22,402 nt of DNA from NCBI GenBank assembly GCA_003695105.1, contig RFIZ01000214.1, forward strand, positions 1 through 22,402. The letters run 5' to 3'. This DNA is from Fidelibacterota bacterium. Lineage in GTDB: Bacteria > Fidelibacterota > Marinisomatia > Marinisomatales > J089. The notes below the pieces were generated by a model. It was not told the DNA's origin and ran no database searches. It was given only the letters and a program-made list of their open reading frames with translations. Below, piece after piece: positions 7,190-15,159 of this stretch (positions are counted from its first letter, which is position 1; each line of letters begins with the position of its first letter). Both the position numbers and the translations under genes were made by a program.

Positions 7190-8932
7190 ATGGGACATGG
7201 GTTTCGGTTTCGTTTCATGGTTTGCATCCTGTGGGTCGTTTTCTGTCAGGGGCTATCCGCTTCGACGGTGCGGGTCATGGCCTACAACGTACTGGCCTTC
7301 AACGGCAATGATGATGCCAAGGAAGCTGCCCTGCGTACAGTCATCAACGCCGCCGCTCCGGATGTCATCATGGTAGAAGAACTGGTAGATCAGGCCGGAT
7401 ACGACCATTTTCTCACCGATGTTCTCAATTACAGTCAGGACAGTACGTATGTGGGCGCTCCCTTTACCAGCCAGACGGCGGATAAGGATATTGCCCTCTA
7501 TTATCGGCCGGAACTGTTGACGTTTATCAGTACGGCGGTGGTGGATATCACCAATTCCTGGGGACTACGGGACGCCATTGAATTTGTCTTTCTCCATAAT
7601 GCATCGGGTGAAGAAATCCGCTTCTACGGCATCCATCTGAAAGCCAGCAGCGGTTCGGACAATGAGGCCACCCGGGCAGCGGAAGCCACCCTGCTGCGTC
7701 AGTATCTGGACACTCTGCCGGCCGGAAGCCAGTTCCTGGTCATGGGCGATTTTAATTTTTATCATAGCGGCGAGGCGGGGTTTCAGGTGCTGGTGGATTC
7801 CACGGACGACAATGACGGTCGCCTGTTCGATCCCGTGAACCGGATTGGGTACTGGCACAATAATTCGGCCTTTGCCGATGTTCACACCCAATCGCCACGG
7901 GCCAGCTTCGGGGGCATGGATGACCGCTTTGATTTCATTTTTGCTTCGGCGGCGATCCTGGCGCCCACCCGGTGCAATTACCTTCCCGGTACGTACCAGG
8001 CCTTTGGCAACGACGGCAATCATTTCAACATGGGAATCAATGAAGGAAACAACACGGCGGTCCCGCCGGAGGTGGCCAATGCCCTGGTGGATGCCTCCGA
8101 CCATATTCCGGTGATGATGGACCTGGACTTTACCGATCTGGTGAATTCTTCTTACCAGGTGGTCGTGTCGGAGATCATGCCCAACCCGGCGGCAGTCAGC
8201 GACTCCTACGGTGAATGGATCGAACTGTACAACAATGATACGGTGGCAGTAGATCTGACCGGATGGACGCTGGCCGACGGCGGTGTGGATCACCATGTCA
8301 TTGCTCCGGCCTCCGGATCCCTCATGCTTCAACCGGGCGGATACCTGGTGTGTGCCCGGAACGGGGATCCCAACAGCAACGGCGGAGTGCCGGTGGATTA
8401 TGAATTGAGCAGTTTCCTCCTGAGCAACTCCGACGATGAGATCTATCTATATGACGAGCAGAACCACCTGGTGGATCAGGTCGAGTACGACGGTAGCTTT
8501 CCTTATGCCAGCGGAGTAGCCATGTACATCGATGATTTTAACGCCGATAATAATGATCCGGCCAACTGGCATGCGGCCACGACCCCCTACGGTCTGGGAG
8601 ATCTGGGTACGCCGGGTCAGGCCTGGGATCATCCTCTGGCCGTTGCGGACCACCAGCCCACACTCCCGGTGCGCTACGGTCTGGAGCCGGTCTACCCCAA
8701 CCCCTTTAATGCAACCGCTACCATTCGTTACCGACTCCCCGTTTCGGATCAGGTGAATCTGTCGGTCACAGATGTCCAGGGACGTACCGTGGCCGTTCTG
8801 GTGGAGGGTCGCCAGACTGCCGGAACCCACACTCTGCACTGGCAGGCCGGATCCTTGCCCAGTGGGGTCTACATCATTCGATTTGCATCCGGATCCGGGA
8901 CTGGCACCACCAAGGCTTTGCTACTGAAATAG
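7190..8932 (+). CDS. Secreted EEP-fold nuclease/phosphatase with lamin-tail domain and T9SS sorting domain
   Basis: A 580-residue secreted enzyme. The signal peptide ends G-L-S-A (residue 24), with Ser as first mature residue. Residues about 25-315 are an endonuclease/exonuclease/phosphatase (EEP) domain with the expected catalytic motifs: 'VMAYNVLAFNG', 'PDVIMVEEL' (metal-binding Glu 64), 'FYGIHLKAS' (H149), 'MGDFNFY' (D186, N188) and 'DASDHIP' (D304, H305). Residues about 323-470 form a lamin-tail domain ('VSEIMPNPA', 'GEWIELYNND', 'LTGWTLADGG'), common in secreted nucleases. Residues about 493-580 are a FlgD-like sorting domain ('YPNPFNATATIRY', 'SGVYIIRF', final 'TKALLLK'). The likely role is extracellular DNA or RNA degradation for nutrient or biofilm turnover; a phosphodiesterase acting on lipids is the main alternative. 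The catalytic set appears complete. It is probably transcribed on its own. Confidence 0.9.
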   Translation: MGHGFRFRFMVCILWVVFCQGLSASTVRVMAYNVLAFNGNDDAKEAALRTVINAAAPDVIMVEELVDQAGYDHFLTDVLNYSQDSTYVGAPFTSQTADKDIALYYRPELLTFISTAVVDITNSWGLRDAIEFVFLHNASGEEIRFYGIHLKASSGSDNEATRAAEATLLRQYLDTLPAGSQFLVMGDFNFYHSGEAGFQVLVDSTDDNDGRLFDPVNRIGYWHNNSAFADVHTQSPRASFGGMDDRFDFIFASAAILAPTRCNYLPGTYQAFGNDGNHFNMGINEGNNTAVPPEVANALVDASDHIPVMMDLDFTDLVNSSYQVVVSEIMPNPAAVSDSYGEWIELYNNDTVAVDLTGWTLADGGVDHHVIAPASGSLMLQPGGYLVCARNGDPNSNGGVPVDYELSSFLLSNSDDEIYLYDEQNHLVDQVEYDGSFPYASGVAMYIDDFNADNNDPANWHAATTPYGLGDLGTPGQAWDHPLAVADHQPTLPVRYGLEPVYPNPFNATATIRYRLPVSDQVNLSVTDVQGRTVAVLVEGRQTAGTHTLHWQAGSLPSGVYIIRFASGSGTGTTKALLLK

Positions 8933-9046
8933 GCCGGATACGGCGGAAATTTTTCGGTTCTTACCGTTGGATTCGGTTTTTACTCTCGTTAAGTTATCCG
9001 CCCCTGCGAACTGAAAATTCCGGACATTCCGGTACACAAGTATTCC
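8933..9046 (+). other. Intergenic region with weak terminator-like element
   Basis: This 114-base gap holds ACCG-N7-CGGT at 8963-8977 followed by a T run (8977-8981), which resembles a very weak intrinsic terminator with only four stem pairs. A short inverted repeat, CCGGA-CAT-TCCGG, lies at 9020-9032, just before the next start. No convincing promoter boxes are seen. Confidence 0.35.
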
Positions 9047-11230
9047 ATGATTTTTTCACGCGTCAAAAGCTGGCACACCCTTCTGTGGGCAGGCATTCTG
9101 CTGTATGCTTCCGGTACTGTATTCGCCCGGGATTTACACCCTTTTCAGCTGCATAAATCCACCGGCCAATATCCGGATATCTATAATTTGTATACTTCCG
9201 TGGGGCAACTGGGGATGACGGTCACCAATTTTGGCATTCTGGGCAACGGCTGGAACCCCATCGACGGCAAAATTCAGCCTTCTTGTCAGTATAAACAACA
9301 TACCGACATCCTCCGGGAAAATGTGGAGCATTTCTCTTTCGCCGGTCTCTGGATCGGCGGCATCGTCAATGGCCAACGGCGGGTATCCACTTCCATCGTG
9401 GACGGCGTGTTTGAATCCGGTCAGGAAGGGTTCGAATTTTTTGCCAATTCGGATGTGACTATCCGTTCTTCCATCGCCTCCACCTCCCAGGATTCCATGG
9501 CCCAGTATTATTCGCCCCTGGCCGTGTCACACCAGGACTTCCTGATGGATTTCAAAGATTACGGATCGACTGTATCGGACAATCTGGGGATTCCCAACCA
9601 CACACCCCTGGGAATCGATGTTCATCTGGAATCGTATGCCTGGAATTTTTCTTTCGCCGATGCTTTTGTTATTCTGAATTATAGCATCACCAATGCTTCA
9701 CCGGATACCATTCGGGATCTCTATGCCGGGATCTGGGCGGATGCCTCCGTTGCCAATATGAATTACACCGATATTTATACCCCCGGAGGCGGCTTTACCT
9801 GGTATGACAATCTGGACGGCTTCGACCGGAGTGTCGATGCGGCGGGGTTCACCCGGGATATCGCCTATCAGTACGACGCTGACGGGGATGACGGTTGGGC
9901 GGAATCCTATATCGGTATCACCCCTTTGGGGGGAAGTGTTCCCCGTACTCATTTTCAAACCCATTACCAGCAATGGGTCTGGACCAACTCCAACAATACG
10001 GACTATCCGGAATACAGCATGCCCCTGGTGGATGATGAACGCTACAGCAAAATGTCTTCCGATGTACCCCAGGGAGATCCGGCCACGGGGATATACGGAA
10101 ATGACGGTTACCCCAACCAGACCAACAGTTGGTTGTTTCTGGTATCTGCGGGCCCGTTTGGCTCGATCCCGGCCGGACCGGATTCCGTCCACTGGCGGTT
10201 GCCTCCGGGTGAAACCTGCCAGGTCGTCTTCGCCGTAGTGGCCGCACGGTGGGCCGGCACATCCCAGGACAGTCCGGCCCGGCGCGCCAATCTGCATATC
10301 AATGCCGACTGGGCGCAGAAAGCGTATGACGGCGAGGATAAAAACCGGAACAACCGGCTGGATCCCGGAGAGGATATCAACGGCGACGGTGTCCTGAATC
10401 GATTTATCCTTCCCGAACCGCCCCCCGTGCCCAACATGACCGTGGATGTAGGCGATCAGGAAGTGACCATCTACTGGCAGGATAACGCCGAAAACTTTAT
10501 CGATCCTATCAGCCGGGAAAAAGATTTCGAAGGCTACCGGATTTACGGTGCCCGGAAGACCGTCACCGACTCCATGCCGGAATTTACTCTGCTGGCAGAA
10601 TTCGACCGGATCGATCCCCTCCATGACGTGGGCTACAACACGGGTTTCGATGCAATCCGAATCACCAATGAGCAAGGCCAGCCGGATAGCGTAGAAATCG
10701 ACGGACGGTATTACCAGTACAAATTCGTCAACCGGGGGGTGAAAAACGGCTGGATGAACTATTATTCGGTTACAGCCTTTGACCGGGGTGATCCGGAATC
10801 CAATCTGGCCAGTCTGGAAAGCGCCGTCTCTGCCAATCGGGTCTATGTCATTCCCGGCGTGAAAGCCTCCTCTGTTTGGACGGGGACGCCGACCGTCTAT
10901 CCCAACCCATACCGGGGTCAGGCCACCTGGGACGGATACGGCAACCGGGAACAGATGATCTGGTTCCAGAATCTGCCGCCCCGGGCGGAAATTCGCATTT
11001 TTTCCCTGGCGGGCGATCTGGTGGACGTGCTGGAACACGACGAACAGTACCGCGGACAGGACGTGGAAAATATCCCGTCGCAAAAGAACCCCCGGATGAG
11101 CGGCGGACAACATGCCTGGGATTTGATCACCCGCTACGATCAGGCCACCGCCACCGGACTTTATCTTTTCACCGTAGAAAACTTGGATACGGGGGAAATT
11201 AAAGAGGGTAAATTCCTCATCATTAAGTAA
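9047..11230 (+). CDS. Large secreted T9SS cargo protein with FnIII-like domain, function unknown
   Basis: A 727-residue protein with a long signal peptide ending V-F-A (residue 27) before R28. The N-terminal ~400 residues are beta-rich ('FSFAGLWIGGIVNG', 'LAVSHQDFLMDFKDYG', 'ITNASPDTIRDLYAGIWAD') and match no enzyme family I can name. Two Asp-rich loops resemble calcium-binding or dockerin-like sites: 'DADGDDGWAE' from D277 and 'DKNRNNRLDPGEDINGDG' from D431. Residues about 460-605 look like a fibronectin type III domain ('VTIYWQDNAENF', 'FEGYRIYGARK', 'YYSVTAFDRGDPES'). Residues about 611-727 are a FlgD-like sorting domain with 'TVYPNPYRG' and an unusually long insertion before 'GGQHAWDLITRYDQATATGLY'. 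It is probably a surface or matrix protein. The ribosome site upstream is weak. It may be co-transcribed with the cytochrome gene 21 bases downstream. Confidence 0.85.
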   Translation: MIFSRVKSWHTLLWAGILLYASGTVFARDLHPFQLHKSTGQYPDIYNLYTSVGQLGMTVTNFGILGNGWNPIDGKIQPSCQYKQHTDILRENVEHFSFAGLWIGGIVNGQRRVSTSIVDGVFESGQEGFEFFANSDVTIRSSIASTSQDSMAQYYSPLAVSHQDFLMDFKDYGSTVSDNLGIPNHTPLGIDVHLESYAWNFSFADAFVILNYSITNASPDTIRDLYAGIWADASVANMNYTDIYTPGGGFTWYDNLDGFDRSVDAAGFTRDIAYQYDADGDDGWAESYIGITPLGGSVPRTHFQTHYQQWVWTNSNNTDYPEYSMPLVDDERYSKMSSDVPQGDPATGIYGNDGYPNQTNSWLFLVSAGPFGSIPAGPDSVHWRLPPGETCQVVFAVVAARWAGTSQDSPARRANLHINADWAQKAYDGEDKNRNNRLDPGEDINGDGVLNRFILPEPPPVPNMTVDVGDQEVTIYWQDNAENFIDPISREKDFEGYRIYGARKTVTDSMPEFTLLAEFDRIDPLHDVGYNTGFDAIRITNEQGQPDSVEIDGRYYQYKFVNRGVKNGWMNYYSVTAFDRGDPESNLASLESAVSANRVYVIPGVKASSVWTGTPTVYPNPYRGQATWDGYGNREQMIWFQNLPPRAEIRIFSLAGDLVDVLEHDEQYRGQDVENIPSQKNPRMSGGQHAWDLITRYDQATATGLYLFTVENLDTGEIKEGKFLIIK

Positions 11231-11240
11231 CCAAAAAAAA

Positions 11241-11246
11241 GAGGGA
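11241..11246 (+). promoter_or_regulatory. Shine-Dalgarno site for the cytochrome/OB-repeat gene
   Basis: GAGGGA lies five bases before ATG 11252, in the 21-base gap after the previous stop and next to an A8 run (11233-11240). It supports the chosen start. Confidence 0.75.
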
Positions 11247-11251
11247 ATCGT

Positions 11252-14200
11252 ATGAAGAAATCGTTACTCACTACTGTGCTGGTTCTGACCGGGTTCCTCT
11301 CCGCTCAGACCGTCGATTTCGACACACAGATTCAGCCCATTTTCAATTCCAACTGTACCTCCTGTCACGGTACGAACGGAAACGGGGGCCTGAACCTGAC
11401 CACCGGCAACAGTTATAACAACCTGGTGGATGTGGTCTCTCAGGGATACGCGCCGGCCTTGCGGGTCGCCAGCGGGGATCCCAATGCATCCGTCCTGTGG
11501 AACAAGATCAACAACACGGGAACCTACGGCGGTCAGATGCCACCCTCCGGAGGGTTGTCTCAATCGAATATCGATCTGATCACCACCTGGATTACTGAAC
11601 TGGCAACGACGACTCCCATCCACGATATCCAGTACACCACCACCCTGGGATCCGGATGTTATGATTCACCGGAACTCGGGAATACGGTTACGGTATCGGG
11701 AAAAATCACCGCGACCAACGGGTCCAACAAATATTATCTCCAGGACGGCGGAACAGATTGGGACGGTATCTACATCTATGACAGCGGCGTAACCATGGCC
11801 CAGGGCGATTCCGTCACGCTGACTGCTACGGTGAGCGAATACTATGGGTTCACCGAGCTGGGTTCCGTGACGGATTTGACGATTCACTCGTCCGGAAATG
11901 CTCTCTGGGACCCGATTCCGATTACAACCGGAGCGTTAAACGGCGGTTGTTCCGATACCGGGGAACCCTACGAGGGGTTACTGGTGACACTGACCAACGT
12001 CACGGTCACTCAGGCGGCCAATTCGTACGGCGAATGGTATGTGGACGACGGCACCGGTGAATGCCAGATCGACGACGCCTTTTTCTCGGTTACCCCCGCC
12101 GTTGGCGACTTTTTTGATTCCATTACCGGCGTGGTCGATTATTCGTTTAGTCAATATGCTGTCAATCCCCGTTCCGCCGATGATATCGTTACGTCTGCCA
12201 TAGGACCTACTCTCGTCAGTCTCGATTTCGCCCCGGCGGCTCCTCTGCCCAATGAAGATGTGAACGTAACCGTCGTCGCTTTTGATGACAAACCGGGATT
12301 GACGGTGGATCTCTATGTCTCCTTCGACGGGGGCGCCTTTACGGCCAACGGAATGACGGATAACGGTGATTCCACCTATTCCTACACGATTCCGGGACAG
12401 GCGGAAGGAACCACGGCGGCCTTCTATGCCATTCTCACCGATTCCGATGCCAACGCAGACACCAGCGCCACCTTCAGTGTAACCTTTGCGACTCCGTCCA
12501 ATATCACACCGATCGCTTCCATCCAGGATACGACCGGTACCGGCTCCGATGCTTCGGCGCTGGACGGGCAGGTGGTGACCATCAGCGGGATTGTCACTGC
12601 CGAATTCTGGGGCAGTTCCGGCAATCACTTCATTTTTGTGCAGGACGCCCCCGGACCCTGGAACGGTATCATGGTGTACAGTTCCGGCGGTTGGGACACC
12701 TTTGATTTCTCCACGCCTGCCGGAACCGTTCATTCTGTGGCGGAAGGGGATAGCGTAACCATCACCGGAACCGTTTCCGAATATTATGGCATGACGGAAC
12801 TGGGAGATGTCACCGCTTTCACCATCCACGGCCCCGCCCAGAACATGATCCCGGCGGAGCTGGTTTCCTCTGGTGAAGTGGCCACCGGCGGTCCTCAGGC
12901 GGAAGCCTATGAGAGCTGTCTGATCACCGTCCATGATGTCACCGTGGATAATCCGGATCTGGGCTTTGGTGAATGGTCCGTGAATGACGGCACGGGTTCA
13001 CTCCGCGTCGATGACAAATGGGATTATTTCTACCATCCCAAGGAAGGTCAAATCCTGACGAGTGTAACCGGTTGTCTGGATTATTCCTACAGCAACACCA
13101 AGCTCCAGCCGCGGTTGGCCCGGGATGTGGTGGAATCCGGCGATGTACGTCTCCAGCGGATTCAGCAGGTTTTGTATAGTGATCTGTTGAAAGCCGGTTT
13201 TGATACGGAGTCGGATACCTCCTACATGCGCGGTGATACGGTGACGGTGTACGGCGTTGTCACCATGCCCACCGGATTGAGTTTCGCCGGCGCCGGAGTG
13301 AAATTTATCTTTCAGGATACTTTGGGTGGTCCCTGGAGTTCCATCCTGTCCTACGATCCCGACTCCACCGCCTTCCCGGTGTTGTATGAAGGGGATGTCA
13401 TCCGGGCGACGGGCTATGTGTCCGAATACCGGACCAGTGGTTCCAATATGACGGAGCTCTTCATAACTCAGCCCATAGACCTCCTCGATTTTGGACAGCC
13501 TCAGCCGACGGTTCCGGTGGTGAATACCGGAGATCTCCGGTGGCCGACCGAAGCCGAACAATGGGGTACGGTGATGGTAAGGGCTGAGAACGCCGTGGTG
13601 ACAGCCAACGATCTTCCCTATGGTGAATGGGCCATCGACGACGGTACCGGTTCTGTCCATGTGGATGATGATTCCGACAGTCTGAATGCCTGGCAGAATG
13701 CGAATGGCCGCCCGCCGGTGGGTTCCTACATCACCTCCATCGAGGGTTGGATTTATCATCACTATGGAAGTTACTCCGATTCCACCGCCTATAAACTGGA
13801 ACCCCTGTATCCTTCTGACATCGTCTTTGGAGCGGGACCCCCGAATATCAAGAGCGTCGAACGGGATCCCTGTGTTCCCGGTCCGAATGATGCCGTCACC
13901 GTTACGGCTCAGATTGAGGACAACAGCGCTATCGCCTCGGCCCTGATCGTGTACACCACCGATGGGGTGAATTATTCCACGGTATCCATGGCCAACACGG
14001 ACTCCACCGCCTGGGTCGGCGATATCCCGGCCACGGGGGCGGAAGGAGCCCATGTGGATTACTTCATCGAGGCGACGGATGACGGTGTGGACCAGGCCTC
14101 AGCGAAAACCAGTACCCTGCCGGGTGACACAACCGCTCTCCAGTTCGGCTACGTCACCAATTCGACCGGTCTCACGATTGCCGATGTGCAGATGACATCC

Positions 14201-15109
14201 TGGCCGGTGGGTGATTCGCCCTTCAATGGCTGCGTGGTCACACTGAGCGGAATCGTCACGGGTGATACGGCCCAGGCGAATTCGGGGTACCATGCCTATG
14301 CCATGCAGAGCGCCGAAGGTCCCTGGAACGGAATTATCTTCGATCCGCCTTCGGGGGTTACCCTGACACGAGGTGATTCCATCACCGTGACCGGTACCGT
14401 GGAAGAATATGATCCTGCCTGGCATTTCAAATGGGACAACAACACCAAACTGGTGGACGTTACCGATGTAACGGTGCATTCCAGCGGACATTATATCGGC
14501 GGAATTTCGGTCGGAACTTCGGACCTAGCTCAGGATGCCGACGAGGTCGAGTCCTACGAAGGGGTGGTAGTTACGCTCCACAATGTGACGGTTTCGTCCG
14601 TGAATCAATATGACTGGAGTGTGGATGACGGCAGCGGGATTACCTGTCTGATCGATGATGATATGGCCAACGCTGAAGCCGACGCCTTTCTGGGCGCCCT
14701 TCAGGTCGGATCCACCCTGGAGACCGTATCGGGGATTTTCAACTTCAGTTTCGGTACCTACAAAATCCAGGTACGGGATATGGCCGATCTGGGTCAACTG
14801 GGCGTGAACGACGATTATGTCCCGGCGCCGTTGACCTATGCGCTGCATCCCAATTATCCCAATCCCTTCAACCCCGAAACCCGGATCCGGTTTGATCTGG
14901 GTGGGAATGAGCAGGTCAAACTGATCATTTACAACGTGCTCGGTTACCAGGTTCGTACCCTGATCAACGATCAGTACGGTCCGGGGATGCATGTGGTCAA
15001 TTGGGATGGTCGGGATAATGAAGGAAATCCGGTCAGTTCCGGCGTCTACATCTATCGTCTGAAAGCCGGTTCCTTCATGGCCGAAAGGAAGATGCTGTTG
15101 ATTCGTTAA
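11252..15109 (+). CDS. Secreted c-type cytochrome fused to OB-fold-like repeats, Ig-like domains and T9SS sorting domain
   Basis: A 1285-residue multidomain exported protein. The signal peptide ends L-S-A with Q19 as likely first mature residue. Residues about 22-120 are a monohaem cytochrome c domain: 'CTSCH' at 35-39 is the haem site, and M96 in 'GGQMPPSGG' is the likely axial ligand. This form is common in secreted multidomain proteins. Four repeat units follow (residues about 129-315, 418-629, 634-861 and 972-1185). Each has an OB-fold-like first half ending in 'V(S/E)EY' and a second half with '(E/D)W.(V/I)(D/N)DG(T/S)G'. Ig-like domains separate units 1/2 (about 317-413) and 3/4 (about 864-969). 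Residues 1196-1285 are a FlgD-like sorting domain ('NYPNPFNPETRIRF', 'NWDGRDNEGNPVSSGVYIYR'). OB-like domains of this kind occur in secreted nucleases, so binding of nucleic acid or glycan is plausible. Electron transfer outside the cell is also possible; neither is shown. Confidence 0.88.
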   Translation: MKKSLLTTVLVLTGFLSAQTVDFDTQIQPIFNSNCTSCHGTNGNGGLNLTTGNSYNNLVDVVSQGYAPALRVASGDPNASVLWNKINNTGTYGGQMPPSGGLSQSNIDLITTWITELATTTPIHDIQYTTTLGSGCYDSPELGNTVTVSGKITATNGSNKYYLQDGGTDWDGIYIYDSGVTMAQGDSVTLTATVSEYYGFTELGSVTDLTIHSSGNALWDPIPITTGALNGGCSDTGEPYEGLLVTLTNVTVTQAANSYGEWYVDDGTGECQIDDAFFSVTPAVGDFFDSITGVVDYSFSQYAVNPRSADDIVTSAIGPTLVSLDFAPAAPLPNEDVNVTVVAFDDKPGLTVDLYVSFDGGAFTANGMTDNGDSTYSYTIPGQAEGTTAAFYAILTDSDANADTSATFSVTFATPSNITPIASIQDTTGTGSDASALDGQVVTISGIVTAEFWGSSGNHFIFVQDAPGPWNGIMVYSSGGWDTFDFSTPAGTVHSVAEGDSVTITGTVSEYYGMTELGDVTAFTIHGPAQNMIPAELVSSGEVATGGPQAEAYESCLITVHDVTVDNPDLGFGEWSVNDGTGSLRVDDKWDYFYHPKEGQILTSVTGCLDYSYSNTKLQPRLARDVVESGDVRLQRIQQVLYSDLLKAGFDTESDTSYMRGDTVTVYGVVTMPTGLSFAGAGVKFIFQDTLGGPWSSILSYDPDSTAFPVLYEGDVIRATGYVSEYRTSGSNMTELFITQPIDLLDFGQPQPTVPVVNTGDLRWPTEAEQWGTVMVRAENAVVTANDLPYGEWAIDDGTGSVHVDDDSDSLNAWQNANGRPPVGSYITSIEGWIYHHYGSYSDSTAYKLEPLYPSDIVFGAGPPNIKSVERDPCVPGPNDAVTVTAQIEDNSAIASALIVYTTDGVNYSTVSMANTDSTAWVGDIPATGAEGAHVDYFIEATDDGVDQASAKTSTLPGDTTALQFGYVTNSTGLTIADVQMTSWPVGDSPFNGCVVTLSGIVTGDTAQANSGYHAYAMQSAEGPWNGIIFDPPSGVTLTRGDSITVTGTVEEYDPAWHFKWDNNTKLVDVTDVTVHSSGHYIGGISVGTSDLAQDADEVESYEGVVVTLHNVTVSSVNQYDWSVDDGSGITCLIDDDMANAEADAFLGALQVGSTLETVSGIFNFSFGTYKIQVRDMADLGQLGVNDDYVPAPLTYALHPNYPNPFNPETRIRFDLGGNEQVKLIIYNVLGYQVRTLINDQYGPGMHVVNWDGRDNEGNPVSSGVYIYRLKAGSFMAERKMLLIR
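11636..14806 (+). repeat. Four-unit protein repeat array (OB-fold-like modules)
   Basis: Four diverged units lie at roughly 11636-12196, 12503-13138, 13151-13834 and 14165-14806. The anchor 'VSEYYG(F/M)TELG' occurs at residues 194 and 508, 'VSEY' at 723, and 'VEEY' at 1050. The second anchor, an aromatic-containing 'EW/DW' before 'DDG(T/S)G' (Asn for the first Asp in unit 2), occurs at 261, 574, 792 and 1121. Units 1 and 2 are most alike. Units 3 and 4 have changed loops, which suggests old duplication and divergence with no recent DNA-level expansion. Confidence 0.8.
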
Positions 15110-15119
15110 TCAGGAGAAT

Positions 15120-15143
15120 GGGGTGCGGGGTATCCCGCACCCC
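15120..15143 (+). terminator. Perfect 10-bp GC-rich hairpin after the cytochrome gene
   Basis: GGGGTGCGGG and CCCGCACCCC pair perfectly around a GTAT loop, starting 11 bases after the TAA of the upstream gene. The stem is strong, but the downstream sequence is CCTCTCTATCC with no U tract, so it is not a textbook intrinsic terminator. It could be a transcript 3'-end stabiliser, a partial terminator that lowers expression of the right-hand genes, or an element that masks translation. It overlaps the in-frame ATG at 15118, which argues against that codon as a start. Confidence 0.55.
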
Positions 15144-15159
15144 CTCTCTATCCGACTCC

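Noticed and set aside
9020..9032. Short inverted repeat CCGGA-CAT-TCCGG before the 727-residue cargo gene, as an operator
   Set aside because: The five-base arms use CCGG, a common word in this DNA; without a promoter or a second copy nearby there is no support for regulation.
9698..11113. Long open frame on the minus strand opposite the 727-residue cargo gene
   Set aside because: It mirrors a well-supported + strand gene, lacks recognisable domains, and has low-complexity G/I/R/H-rich composition typical of antisense shadows in GC-rich DNA. The same applies to minus-strand frames at 12998-14053, 17619-18986 and 20428-21711.
15118..15120. ATG as the start of the lipoprotein gene at the right block
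   Set aside because: It is at the base of a perfect 10-bp hairpin, its AGGAG is only one base away, and it would put a polar leader before a clean lipoprotein signal beginning at 15160.
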